DNA from: Maylandia zebra | Taxonomy: Eukaryota > Chordata > Actinopteri > Cichliformes > Cichlidae | Direction of reading: 5' to 3' | Assembly (NCBI RefSeq): GCF_041146795.1 | Contig: NC_135170.1 | Location: 36,604,659-36,668,658 of the forward strand | DNA length: 64,000 nt | Shown: in pieces, positions 1 through 11,479 of the stretch | How positions within the stretch are numbered: position 1 is the stretch's first letter | How the letters are laid out: each line of letters starts with the position of its first letter | The notes under the pieces: model-generated | Seen by the model: the letters and a program-made list of their open reading frames with translations, nothing else | Databases searched by the model: none | Told to the model about the DNA's origin: nothing | Position numbers and translations under genes: made by a program

Positions 1-1021
1 GAGGCAGAGTCCACCATGACCAAACAGAAACTGCAGCAGAGGATGAGGGAGCAGTGAGTATGCACGCACACAGATGCACACACACACCTATAAACACACC
101 TGGACGTGTGCTGCGTGTGTTTCAGGTTCCAGAAGGCGATGGGAGGAACGCCATCATGGGCGGAGAGCAGCGACCAGAAGAGGAGGAGGAGGAGGAGAGG
201 TAGAATCTAAAATGTTTTTATTATTTTAAGAGTGTTTTCAGTCGACAGAAACTCAGACTCTGCGTCTCTGTGTTCCTGAAGCTGAGGAGGATGAAGATGA
301 GGAGGATGACCTACTGAGGAGGACGGGAAACTTTGTGGCGTCCTCGGACAGCCTGCCCAGCGGCATCCTGAGGGTCAGTGAGTCCAGCAGGCTTCTGTTT
401 GTCTGTCAGGCTGTTCCACCAGACTCCATTCAAAATATTGCTCATTTTACGTGTTTGCTGTAGGTAATGTTACAGAGCGATGAGTGTTACACCGGTGCTG
501 GGATAAGTTTGTGTCTGAGAACAGGATGTGAGGCTTTGTAGCATCTGCTGAATCTGGTGTGACGTGGTTGCCAGACTCCATTCAGAATATGGATCATTTT
601 AGCAGCAGTGACTGTGTGATTTGATATACCTTTATTAGTCCCACAAGGGGAAATTTCATAAGGCTGCTGACATATTGCACGCAATGGTGGCGCCATCTTA
701 CCCCCCGACCATACATACATGACACAAACATCACATGGGGAAGACAGGTCAGAGAGGTATAACATGGAGAATGCACCACATGAGGAAAGATGAGGAGAAA
801 AATAACTCCCCCCAGACTGAACTCCAACAGGGAGATCAGTTTGAGCACAGAAAAAACACCTCTGCACATGAAAACACTCGTAATACACCAAAGAAACACA
901 TGACAAGCAGCAGGGGGATAAAGGTGAGAGACCGCCGATGTAGACACATCCGGGCCTGCGTGCGCTGGTCTCCATGATCCACCGTCAGCATCGGAAGGGA
1001 ATAAGCATCGAAGGCGTTTGG

Positions 1022-1072
<51 letters not shown>

Positions 1073-4000
1073 GTCCGTCCGTCCGTCCGTCCGTCCGTCC
1101 GTCCGTCCGTGTCCAGAGTTCAGCTGAGACAGTGTCCTTCACCCTGCCAGGCTCAGTAAACAGTCTTCCAGCCAACCCAGGTGGCCTTGCATGGAACAGG
1201 AAGAACAGACTCAACACAGTCGTTATCAGGGTGTTGTTGTTCAGCTCCAGCCTTGCAACCGCAGCTGGTGCCAAAGGAGTCTCCTCATGAAGTGATGGTG
1301 CTTTTTACTTTAGTGCGAACAGCTCATATGAATTTCAAAGCTGTTCTACAGTCCAACACTGGTCTCTCACTCTCCCGTTGGAGAGCCGCGAGCTTTCTAT
1401 GATGTTTTCCAAACTTACGTTCCGTGATGTTGTCGTTCTTTTTGCTCAAAGAGCAGGTTGTTACACTCACGACCGCAGTGCACTTCCCCAAGATGTGATC
1501 GAATTTGCGCTCAGGGGTGTTGTTCGAGCGAGCCCCTCCAGATGTAATCCAGTTTTTCATTCAGAGCTCTTGTTCTGAGTGTTCACGGCAGCCGTGCGTT
1601 CTCCAAGATCTTCTCCGTGCTGACTCAATGAGTCCATTTTGAGAAACTCACGCCTCGTCCCATCGTTCCAATCCCAGCGGGCAGCCTTGTGGGGGTTTGA
1701 ACAGCCGGTTCCGCTTCCTTAATTCTCCGATAAGTCAGGGCCAAGCCAGCTCCGATCCGCCAGAACCCTGTTACCATGGTTCATAGGTAGATATCTTCAG
1801 CAGTCAGGTTCACCTGAGCCCAGACTTCTCGTTGAGAAAGGGTGTCGAACGCACCAGTTGATCAGTTGATCAAATCCATAATTCTCTTTTAGGTTTTAGA
1901 GAACAGACTGTGAGAGAGTTCCAGGGAAAGTAATACAAAAAACACGAGACGAGACAAGGACACAAGAGGCTAGGCAGGGAAGCTAAGGGAGAGGAGGAGG
2001 AGAAAAGTGCGAAAGCCTTCGTCAAGAGCAACATGCTAACATGGGCTTTGTTAAAAACATGTTTGATGCCTCACGGCGCTTCGAGTGAATTCTGAGCTCT
2101 TCACTTGAATTTTGTTTGTTTTTACAGATTAATAAAGTGAGGTCAGACGGCTGTTTACTGACAGTTTTGCCACCAAACTTCATTTAAAATCCTCTGAATT
2201 TTAGATTCTCTTGCACAGCAGTTTCAGGCTCAGCTTGCAAACTTGGTTCAGGTCATTTTCTACCAGACTCCATTCAAAATCTGCTAATTTTCTGTTCTGC
2301 TGTTCATGAGTGAGTTCATGTGGCTTTCTGGCTGTCGATGCAAAACCCCGTCCTCAGACTGAAGCTGAAGGGTTCATGTAAAACCTGTGGCGTGCTTCCT
2401 GCCAGACTCCATTAGAAAAACAGCTGATTTCTGTTCTGTAGCTCACAGGTGAAGTAGTTTGATGCTGTCATTTGTTATAAACACACACAGACGAGCACTT
2501 GTTAAAACATCGGGTCTGACTTCCTGTCGTCTCTGCGTTCGTAATCAGGTGAAGAAGTGTCTCCACGCCAACAGCACCCGTCCGTCTGAGGACAGGCTGA
2601 CCACTGTCCAGTTCCACCCCAGCGCTCAAGTCGTCATGACGGCCGGCCTCGACCAGTCCGTCTCCCTGTTCCAGGTACGGTCGAGCCTCTCTGCTCAGGT
2701 GTTAGGCTCAGGTGGGAGGGGTCACGTGATTTTGACCTTCCTCCTCTTCAGGTGGACGGGAAGACGAACCCGAAGATCCAGAGCATCCACCTGGAGCGCT
2801 TCCCCGTCCACAAGGCGCAGTTCAGCGTGGACGGGGAGATGGTGATCGCCACCAGCCTCAAGAACAAGATGTTCTACCTGTACGACATGATGGAGGGCCG
2901 GGTCTCACCTGTGCACACCGTCAGAGGTGAGGCGGGGTCAGAGGTCAGGGGAGGAGGAGGTTCCCGGGATTTCAAATTAAGAGCATGTTTGTTTGTCATC
3001 AGGTCTGAATGAAGCTCGAGTGAAGGAGTTCTCCGTGTGTCCTGAAGGAGGCGCTCTGCTGCTCACAGGCACCAACGGATACCTGCACGTCCTCACCCTC
3101 AAGGTAACTCCTCCCCCTCGCCCCTCCCCTCTCCTGAGTCCTCCCGATAACTCAAGCTGTGTCCCAATCCAGCAACCGCACACTTCATAGTACCCGCACT
3201 TCGCAGACTACGTGGGGCGGGTACTCTGAAGTGCGAGAAGGCCAGAAGAACGAGGCTCGTGAAACGGGACGGTCTGGCCTTCGTCGCGCTGCTCATGTTG
3301 CCTAGCAACCATGATACTAACAGCTGGAAACGTTTCATACAGCTTTGAGTGACAGAAATGAAGGAGAACAAATGTTTTTTTGTTTGTTTATTTATGAGAT
3401 CAGCTGAGTATCTGAGGCTGAGACCACGAGACTGAAACATGCGTGTTGGGCTTCATGTCTGCACTGAACAGTCATTTAAGATTAGTTAGTAAATAACAAT
3501 TAGTTAATGTTGTTCATGAGACTAACGTCATCTCACTGTGGTGATGTAAATATAATATGGACAATATTAAAGTTATTGTCAGATTATTATGATTTATTAC
3601 AGCAGTGAGCTTGAACTCTGGGTCAAAGATACAAGTTGCAGTTATTTATATTTCCCATCACCTTAAATCTTCACTCAAAGACGAGTATCTGTGACAGTGT
3701 ATATATAGATGTGTTATATAGAAGAGACAAATATTGTTCGTTTAATATGTTGGTACTAAATTTGGCTCAATGCTTACATATATGTGTAAAAAGCAAATGT
3801 ACAAGCTGTGATAACTGTGTCTGATAGAATGAAGAGTAGACTGATATATGAAATATTCCTTTATTGGGTGAGAAAATCAGACCATGTCATAACTGCTGTA
3901 AGTCACACAGAATAGATATCAGAGCCTTAAACAGGCTGGCGTCTGCTAAATGGGTCAAACTGGGCAGAAAGTCTACAAACACATAACATCCTTGTAGAAT

Positions 4001-5556
4001 ATGATGTAACACTATAGATCAACTTAGCTCAGAATATATAAAGCATATAAACAATTACAGCAATATGATGCAACAAACACAGCAGCTACTGATCCAAAAT
4101 ACTCAAAGCTTCATAGAACTGAAACCAACATTTATTTTAGCTCCATTCTGCTGCTGATACAGACTTTAGGTTTCTGAACATTAAACTTGTTGCTGCCTTT
4201 CATAGTGTGTAACTTGAAGGCCCTGAGTACTCTGAGTACTTTCTCCCACACTGGAAACACTGGGATGATCACATTATTTGAACATTACCTAATAAGACTG
4301 ATTCAGCACAGACAGTTATGTTAAACTTTCCTAGCAGTCCTTCACAAACAGGGAACAGTCTGTCTATTCTCTCCATCTGTCAGCTGCTGCTGGCTCTTCC
4401 TCCTCCTCTTCCTCACACACTGCCGAGTTTGTCCTGGTGGATCATCAGGGGTGCAAAGCCTCACAGATGATGTGCAGCAGTGGGTCCCTCAGTCTGTCCT
4501 CACTCTGGACACTTGCAGTCGTCACACATGGACATCAAATGTGTGATAAGCTGCAGGATTCAAACACAAGTGTAACTTATAAACACATGTTCATACTTTT
4601 ATTCCACAATCAGAGAGAAAGAAACAGAGAGAGAGTGCAGGACAGACAGACAGGTGGCAGTCTCAGGTGTACACACTGCTACACAACAGGAGGATTTAGT
4701 GTTTGTGTTATTACGAGTGTAAACAAGAGGAGTTCCAGATGGTGCAGTGGACACATGTGTGACTGCTGTGATTAAAGCATCTTTCTTTCAGCTTAACGAG
4801 TGAACCGTCAGCTCGTTCAAACACACGTTAAAGTCCGTTTGGCTCGACACCACCGAACAGAGGCAGCAATATAACATAGCTAACATTAACAGTGCAGTGG
4901 ATCCTGCTTGTGCCGTGATATTCAGGACTGCAAACCGAGCAGCATCACTGACTTTCAGCTCGTTGTGTTTGTGGATATATGACTGACATAACTTTGCAGA
5001 CATGTGGCCAACAGTAATGTTTTAATGTTCTTCGTTATTAAACATTCGCACATAAAGAGACTCAATATTCAGTTCTTACTTTTGACAGTTTAACTTTTCG
5101 GCTGCCCCGCTTCAGCCATCCACCTTTTTTTTTTTCTGAACAAATTATCCACACCCACCGCCGCGCTATGAATTGTGGGATATATGGGACCACGAAGTGC
5201 ACAAAGAGAACACTTTAGATTGGGACAGCCTTCGTCGTGTCGCTGTGACGTAATCGGTCTACAAATGCGCACTACGAGGTGTGCGGCCGCTGGATTGGGA
5301 CATAGCTACAGTGTATCTCTGACAGAGGCGGAGCTTGCAATGTGACCAATCGGAAGCATGGACAGGTGAACTGATGAAACTCTAATATTAGAAAAATCTG
5401 TGTGTGTGCAGACAAAGGAGGTGGTTCGCAGTATGAAGATAAACGGTGATGTCAGCGGCGTCGCGTTCTCTCCTGATGGCAGCAAAGTCTTTGCAAACTC
5501 AGGTAAGTCGAGGAAAGGTGGGCGTGTGTGTTCCTGCTCATGTCATGTGATTAATC

Positions 5557-5595
<39 letters not shown>

Positions 5596-8554
5596 AGAGG
5601 ATGGGGAGGTGTATGTGTGGGACATGCGCAGCAGTCGGTGTGTGAACAGGTTTACGGACGACGGCTGCGTGAGGGGAACTTCCATCGCCACGTCTCAAAA
5701 CGGGCAGTACCTGGCCTGTGGGTAAGACACGCCCTCGTAACCGTGCTGCTCTCTGATTGGCTGAGAGCTGTGTGTTATTTAAGGTTAAAGACGCCGGAGT
5801 GCTCAGTGCTGAGCTCTTTTTTTTTTTTTTTCAGCTCTCAGTCCGGTGTGGTCAACGTCTACTCTCAGGAGGCGTGTCTTAATTCAGCCAATCCGAAGCC
5901 TCTGAAGGCAGTGATGAACCTGCTGACCTCAGCAACCGCCCTGACCTTTAACCCCACATCGGAGATCCTGGCCATTGCGTCCCGCGCAGAGGACGAGGCT
6001 GTGCGGCTGGTGAGAGACGGCAGTGATGATGATGACGATGGCGATGATGAAGAGCATTAACGGTTTACCTTTGTCCTCAGGTGCACCTGCCCAGCCTCAC
6101 CGTCTTCTCCAACTTCCCCGTTGCCAAGAGGAAGATCGTTTATCGAGCCAGCTGCCTCGACTTCTCCCCGCACAGCGGCTTCTTCTCACTGGCTAACAAC
6201 AAAGGCCACGCCCCCCTCTACAGGTGAGACAGTCTGTGGTCCCACAGGCGTGACCCTCTGGAGTCCGGATTTTTTAACCTCTAACTCTTCTTTGTATTTG
6301 CCCCGCCTTGTGTTCAGCCTCGTGCGTCTGAATGTGCACGTATTTCTTCAAATGCACACGAGCGTCAGACCGGAGTGTGTCGCACGCCAGCATGATGTCA
6401 TAACTGCAAACAAAAACTGTTTAGAAACTATTTTTACAAACCGTTTACCTGAAAACGCCGTGATGGCCTCGGGCAGGTCTTCAAGCCCGTTACAGAAGCG
6501 GTCACAATAGAGATCGACAGACCACGTGACTTTCGCGCATTGCATGCCGGGAACTCGTGGCAAAACAATCCAAGTACCGCATCAAACGCAAGCACTTGCA
6601 GCACCGCAAAACGTTCATTCTCCGGTTCCAATAAATTCTTGCTTTTTCTTTGCCCCCCACAAAAGTTCTGTACAAAACGAAGCAGAACAATGCCGGTCCG
6701 TACAAAGACGGACTCGACGAAAAGACAAAGAAAAGATACGAGGAAAAAAATCAAAGGAGTGAAAGGGTAAGACCCTTACGAGCACACAGAGGGACAAAAG
6801 ACGTCAGCGTGCTGCCCAACTTTCACCACGCTCATATTTATAATCATACGGTTCTTGGAGTGAGTGCACACACTCATGAAGTTTAGTAACTTCAGGTCAC
6901 TGCAACAAGCCCAGGTACAGTTTACTGACGGATGGGTGCAGGACCTTGAAATGCACCGTGTAGAAAGTAAAGACCATCGTACGTATCATAAGTTTACCAG
7001 TCTCACAAATCGTCTCCATAAATACACATTCGTTAACCGTTTATTAATATAATCTTTGAGCACAACGGTAATTAATTAGTAGTGGAAATAATTTCTGGTT
7101 CATCACAGAAATGTAGCAGTGACAATAATACTGTATGCTGTAATCGTACTGGGCAATTAGTGAGCAGACTAACCTGTGAGCTGGAGAGTTCTGGGACGTT
7201 ATATTTGATCTTTGAATGGCTGCAATCCAGGCCATCCGTCGCCTCTTTGTTACTTCGGAAACATGGCTCGAACAATTTCTCTTCAACGACGTAATCCGAT
7301 AAAAACGATCTCTTTACCCGTCGGCTTCCCGTGGCTGTCATGCGACCGGCTATTGCAGTTAATAATACAACGGCTTCTTGACATTTTTGTGTTTCTTTTT
7401 ATCGCTGTGTGACTGAGTTCAATTGAAAGCCTGCGTGCGCTAGTACCGCTTGCCACGAGTTCCCAGAATCCTTTGCAGTTTTACCCCTGAATGACGTCAC
7501 ATTTTCAATCTCTATAAGACGCCGCGCAAATTATGTGTCACTCCAAAAAGTAGTTCCTGTCCACCACAAGGCAGCGGGGCAGATCACAACCCTGAAACCT
7601 AAAGGTGTATCCCTCCTCCTGTCCTCTACCTGGACGCAACGTTTACATCTCATGTGCTTTTGGCGGCAAAATCACAAATCCCCGAAAACGCGCCCTCTCA
7701 CGTCCTCACCAACTAATGCTACGTGGGGTTTTTTATATCGTGTTTTGATTGGTTCATCTCTTCCACAGCGTCTTTCTCCTGTCTTCCTTCTCTCACCCCA
7801 ACCAATCACAGCAGATGGCCCCGCCCCTCCCTGAGCCTGGTTCTGCCGGAGGTTTCTTCCTGTTAAAAGGGAGTTTTTCCTTCCCACTGTCGCCACAGTG
7901 CTGCTCACAGGGGGTCATATGATTGTTGGGTTTTTCTCTGTATGTGTTATTGTAGGGTCGACCTTACAACATAAAGAGCCTTGAGGCGACTGTTGTGCTT
8001 TTGCGCTATATAAATAAAGTTGGATTTGAGCGCTTGTCGTCATGAATCGATCATGTGATCGTGACCCCGTCCGTGAACAGCAGGAGGTAAAAGTTTAAAA
8101 ACGGCAGTGTGGACTTTTCTGTGTGATCAGCTGTTAATACGACACAAAGTCAAACAGGAAACTGAGGGTGAAGTCACCGCCACCACATACAGGTCGCCTC
8201 AGCAGCAGTGTGACGTTTGGAGGCGGAGCTCTGATGCCATGTACGCGGTCTGCTGACCCCTAATCACATGACAGCTTTTACTTTGAAATCCAGTTTATCC
8301 TGTTTGGAGAGTCACAAAGTGAGCGAGTTCTTGGGGTGAAGAGCGCCCCCGTGTGGTAAAGAGCTGGAACAGCTGAGAGCGCGCCAGAGCGAGTCTCACA
8401 CACACATTTACATCCATGACACACTGACCTGGACACACTTAGGCTTCTGTGAGATGATTACGTGTGTGCGCGTGCGGCTCGCGTCACGTTCCCGTACATG
8501 CTAACGTTGACCCTGCTCTCTGTCTCCAGGTTGCTGCATTACAAAGAGTTCTGA
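1..8554 (+). CDS. utp18: utp18, U3 snoRNP / SSU processome WD40 protein (5' part outside window)
   Basis: C-terminal 392 residues of UTP18, a nucleolar UtpB-complex protein of the small-subunit processome needed for 18S pre-rRNA cleavage. Exons: 1-53 (may continue left), 126-199, 282-373, 2549-2674, 2752-2926, 3003-3103, 5412-5502, 5598-5721, 5835-6009, 6081-6223, 8530-8554, all with GT/AG borders and matching phases; total 1179 nt, 393 codons with stop. The start is basic and glutamine-rich, then an acidic EEDEDEEDDLL stretch, then WD repeats (VQFHPSAQVVMTAGLD, VAFSPDGSKVFANS, GEVYVWDMRSSRC, NGQYLACGSQSGVVNVY). The tail LYRLLHYKEF matches the family C-terminus. The last coding exon is only 25 nt and sits 2.3 kb after the previous one, behind inserted repeats. 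Identity is confident by remembered similarity to human UTP18 (556 aa). Confidence 0.95.
620..2070 (-). mobile_element. unclassified insertion, retroposon-like, in a utp18 intron
   Basis: About 1.45 kb that interrupts the intronic motif array. Read on the minus strand it ends at the left with GGGACTAATAAAGG, a polyadenylation-like 3' end also seen in diverged form near 28240. It contains a GT/CCGT microsatellite. No protein domain was recognised and the family is unknown. The borders are estimated from the array spacing, not from clear terminal repeats. Confidence 0.4.
1026..1110. repeat. compound microsatellite (GT)n-(CCGT)n
   Basis: An uninterrupted GT run to about 1070 is followed directly by about ten CCGT units to 1110. 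Open frames across it are repeat artefacts. Confidence 0.95.
3155..5307. mobile_element. non-autonomous DNA transposon with terminal inverted repeats
   Basis: The left end (from 3159) TGTCCCAATCCAGC...CCGCACACTTC is mirrored at the right end (to 5303), whose reverse complement begins ATGTCCCAATCCAGC then GGCCGCACACCTCGTAG. AGCT flanks both ends and may be a short target duplication or part of the repeat. The 2.15 kb interior shows no transposase frame that I recognise. A second TGTCCCAATC-like motif lies inside the right end near 5220. It sits in the intron between utp18 exons 3003-3103 and 5412-5502. The superfamily was not assigned. Confidence 0.7.
5559..5593. repeat. (GT)n microsatellite against a utp18 splice acceptor
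   Basis: The GT run ends a few bases before the acceptor CGCAG at 5593-5597 and so replaces the usual polypyrimidine tract with alternating GT. Confidence 0.9.
6515..7502 (-). mobile_element. DNA transposon relic with THAP-like coding fragments
   Basis: Sub-terminal inverted repeats share GGGAACTCGTGGCAA (plus strand near 6549; reverse complement near 7450), with CACGTGAC at the left and TGACGTCA at the right edge. Minus-strand frames from the right end contain pieces resembling a THAP zinc finger of transposases (CIINCNSRSHDSHGKPTG and RRMAWIAAIQRSNITS) in different frames, so the coding part is decayed. THAP fingers occur in several plain DNA-transposon groups, and the group was not determined. 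It lies in the last utp18 intron. Confidence 0.5.
7530..8036 (+). mobile_element. retroposon 3' region ending in a GCGCTATATAAATAAA tail
   Basis: The segment from about 7780 (GAGCCTGGTTCTGCCGGAGG, TTCTTCCTGTTAAAAGGGAG) to TTGCGCTATATAAATAAA at about 8001-8018 matches, from memory, a very common teleost LINE/SINE 3' end. The left border is uncertain. It lies in the last utp18 intron, upstream of the 25-nt final coding exon. Confidence 0.55.
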
Positions 8555-9960
8555 GGGGCGGAGCTTCGAGCAGGAATCAGACTGTTTCTGTAAATACTGA
8601 AACCTGCAGAGGACCAATCAGCTGCAGGAGGCGGAGTTTGTTTTATTGTTTGTATGATGTGATTTCATAAAGACTCAAAGAGGATCCCTGCAGTTTCCTC
8701 CGTTTGTTCCAAACCAGTTTTATGAAACGCTGACGTCGTTCTGAACAGTTTCAAATGAAACTCACTAAAAATCATCAAAATACAAAAATGTCAAAGAAAA
8801 AACGTTTTGTGTGGATTTGACGAACTGTCATCGTAGAAATAATGTTTTTGTTTGTCTTAAAAACACAAAGTTTCATTTTGAGTTCAGATAAAATATTTTA
8901 TTGATAAATAACATCGCAGTGAGCTTTAATTAAAGAGGAAGAATTTAAGCTGCAGGTTCGTAATGATTGTAAATAAGTCTTTTGTAGAATCTCATCACAG
9001 AAATCACTGATTAGCTCTCATCGTGTAATAAACACACACACACACTGTATAATGGGTCATTATGACACATACAGGTCCGGTTGGAAGGCTGAATTTGTCG
9101 ATAATAATATTCTACAGTCTGTCTCATAATTCCTCGCACAGGTGACGTCTCCACTGATCGACTGGTTGGTTTGATTTGATTACATCAAGTGAATTTAGTG
9201 ATTTTTGAGCTGTTTGGCATCATTGAGCTTCGGTACAGCAAACAGCTGTCTCATGATCAGTCAGCATTGAGGAAGTTGCAGAGGTGACCAATCAGATGAC
9301 AGGAAGATAACCGTCAGACTGGATTTGCCAGCTCGCTCGCGCTGCTGCAGGAATGTCCTCGGTCCTGTCCGTCCGCCTCCTTCAGGCTGAAGCATGAAAA
9401 GCTCGCGTCCCTCCCAAAAACTCGTCAGCGCTCGCTTCCAACCGTCACGTTAACTTGGCCCTCGAGCCAGGCATCACCCAACCTGCTGCCATCACAGTTC
9501 CAGAGGTCAAAGGTCAAATTCTTGTCGAAAATAAAGTTTGAAAGATTTTTTCCTGTTTTATTTAAGCTTTTATTAAATGAATAAATAAATCTAATAATGA
9601 TGTTTTCATTTCATGTTTATTTTATAACATTTATTAAATACGATTCTTTACTAATATTTGTTTCATCAGCTATAATTTAGATACATTTTTGTTGTCATTT
9701 CATTTAGTTTGGGTTTGTTTGAAGTCTGATGACATGATTGAAGTTATGAGAAGATCATTTTAATGTTTCTTTGTTTTTAAACTTCGGGACTGAAACATTT
9801 TTAAAAACCAATTAAAGGATTCGATCTGATCGATCGGATGTTAAAATGCGTCTGAAAGTGGGAGGAGCAACAATCTCACCCCCCCAGCTGCATAAACATC
9901 CACCCACCAAACTAACCTGACCGCTTTCTGCACCTGTTGGCCCCGCCCACGCTGACATCA
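8555..9960 (+). other. utp18 3' UTR and AT-rich spacer
   Basis: No coding region seen. An AATAAA at 9027-9032 is a plausible polyadenylation signal for utp18, which would give a 3' UTR of about 490 nt. The rest to about 9880 is AT-rich spacer. Confidence 0.5.
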
Positions 9961-10019
9961 CAGAGGAGCACTAACCAGAGTTTCAGGATCCAGAAACGCC
10001 TGACCTGACAGAGAGGAAG
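9880..10019 (+). promoter_or_regulatory. candidate first non-coding exon of the TRIM gene
   Basis: A donor GAGGAAG|GTAAGAG ends at 10019 after a transcript-like stretch, and the TRIM start codon at 13924 is preceded by a good acceptor TCCTCCTCCAG at about 13913. Joining them would give a 5' UTR intron of about 3.9 kb. A TATA-like GCATAAAC lies near 9890. This is inferred from splice signals only. Confidence 0.3.
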
Positions 10020-10337
10020 GTAAGAGCTTTTCCCTGTTTCACGTAGAATGATCTGGACTCACAGACTGATCTTAAATCACAGGAACAAAAACGTGCGGGT
10101 TTGGCGGTGTCTCTGATTGGTCAGGTGAGCACACCTGTGCAGGTGTTCCTGTGAGTTTGGCCTCCTGAGTCCGAGCTGCAGGTGGAGCCTGCTGTAGGTT
10201 TGATTCCAGACGTCTAACCTGACGTGAGACAACAAAATCTTTACAACCAAAGTCTCAACCTGTTTGTAATCGTGTGGCGTCTGAGCACCTGTGGAGAGGC
10301 TCACACCTGAGCGCCAGCTTTTACTTTCAGTCTGGAC

Positions 10338-10563
10338 CAGGGCTGCCCAATCCCGGTCCTCGAGAGCTACCGTCCTGCAGCTTTTAGATGCATCCCTACT
10401 CCAACACAGCTGAATCAAATGGTGTGATTACCTCTTCAGCATGCCATCATGTTTGGCAAAGGCCTGATAACAAGCCATTCATTTGATTCAGCTGTGTGGG
10501 AACAAGGATGCATCTAAAAGCTGCAGGACGGTAGCTCTCGAGGACCGGGATTGGGCAGCCCTG
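10338..10563. mobile_element. hAT-type MITE, 226 bp, with 8-bp target duplication
   Basis: The ends CAGGGCTGCCCAATCCCGG and CCGGGATTGGGCAGCCCTG are perfect inverted repeats, and the mirror symmetry continues for about 60 bp inward (CTCGAGAGCTACCGTCCTGC). The element is flanked on both sides by GTCTGGAC (10330-10337 and 10564-10571). An exact 8-bp duplication is the signature of the hAT superfamily. The intact duplication and TIRs suggest a fairly recent insertion. It carries no coding capacity. Confidence 0.92.
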
Positions 10564-11479
10564 GTCTGGACTAACACTGGGCTGCAGACACGCTGATGTC
10601 TGAAAGTTTGAAGTTTCTGGGTCATGGAGAGGATCTGATTGGCTGCTGTGACGAGGTGTTTCTCTGCTTCCTGTTCCACCTCGTCGCTCACTGGACACGA
10701 GCAGCTGTGGGAGGCAGAAGTGAAGCTGTGGTGCTGCCGGGTTAAATCCACACAGTTAGTCTGTGTGCTGGTGGAAGAGCGGCGCCTTTACACCGAAACC
10801 AACAGCTGCCGGTTTGTCCTGACTGAGTGGGACGCGTTGGTCCTAACCCACCGGTGGCGTGCAGACACCTGACGACGTCCCCCGCCCCAGTGGAGGCGGT
10901 GTCAGGCTGGGTGGCTGACCCGCACAGACGCCCCGAGGATGGACTCGGGTTCAGATTTAGCCCAAACCGACCGAGATGTGCAGAGATGCTCTGACGGCTG
11001 TCTCAGGATTCCGTTACATGAAGCATTTTTCACTCTCTGCTCGTTTTGACGCTTTGAAACAAACAAACCGAACTGATCACATTTTTACACTGTTTTCATT
11101 TCTCTGGCGTTCTGCGGGAATCTGTCCGGTTACAGTCATTTAAAATGACTCTGACTTGTTTCCATGTGCTGATCTTATCTCAGCTCTGACTCACTGCGAC
11201 GCAGAGCTGCTCGTGGTGAAACACGTAACAGGTGTTGATGCGTCTGAATTCTCCGATGTGCGTGCAGCACTCGGGGCACGCGCAGCCTTTTATCGGTCGC
11301 GTCCACGCTCCCACATGTTTTTACTCGGCTCTCACTTCCTGTTCTGGAAATAATGGAGGAAATTACATGGTCTCGAGTGGGGGGTTATTAAGTCGATTCG
11401 GCACAAACATGTAAACACAGAGCGTGGATCGTCCACAGACGCCGTTTCTGAGCTGCAGGTTTCATCACTCTGACCAACA

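Larger units (their letters stand above)
419..2450 (+). repeat. degenerate motif array in a utp18 intron
   Basis: The motif CCAGACTCCATTCAAAAT, usually followed by an ATTTT-containing tail, recurs at about 419, 571, 2170 (diverged), 2263 and 2402. The copies around 2263 and 2402 share more flanking sequence (CTGATTTTCTGTTCTG-like). If the roughly 1.45 kb insertion between the second and third copy is removed, spacing is near 90-150 bp, which suggests an old, decayed tandem array. A related copy lies far away at 58145. Confidence 0.55.

Noticed and set aside
974-1290. Cys/Val-rich frames over the GT microsatellite
   Set aside because: They are translations of (GT)n and (CCGT)n.
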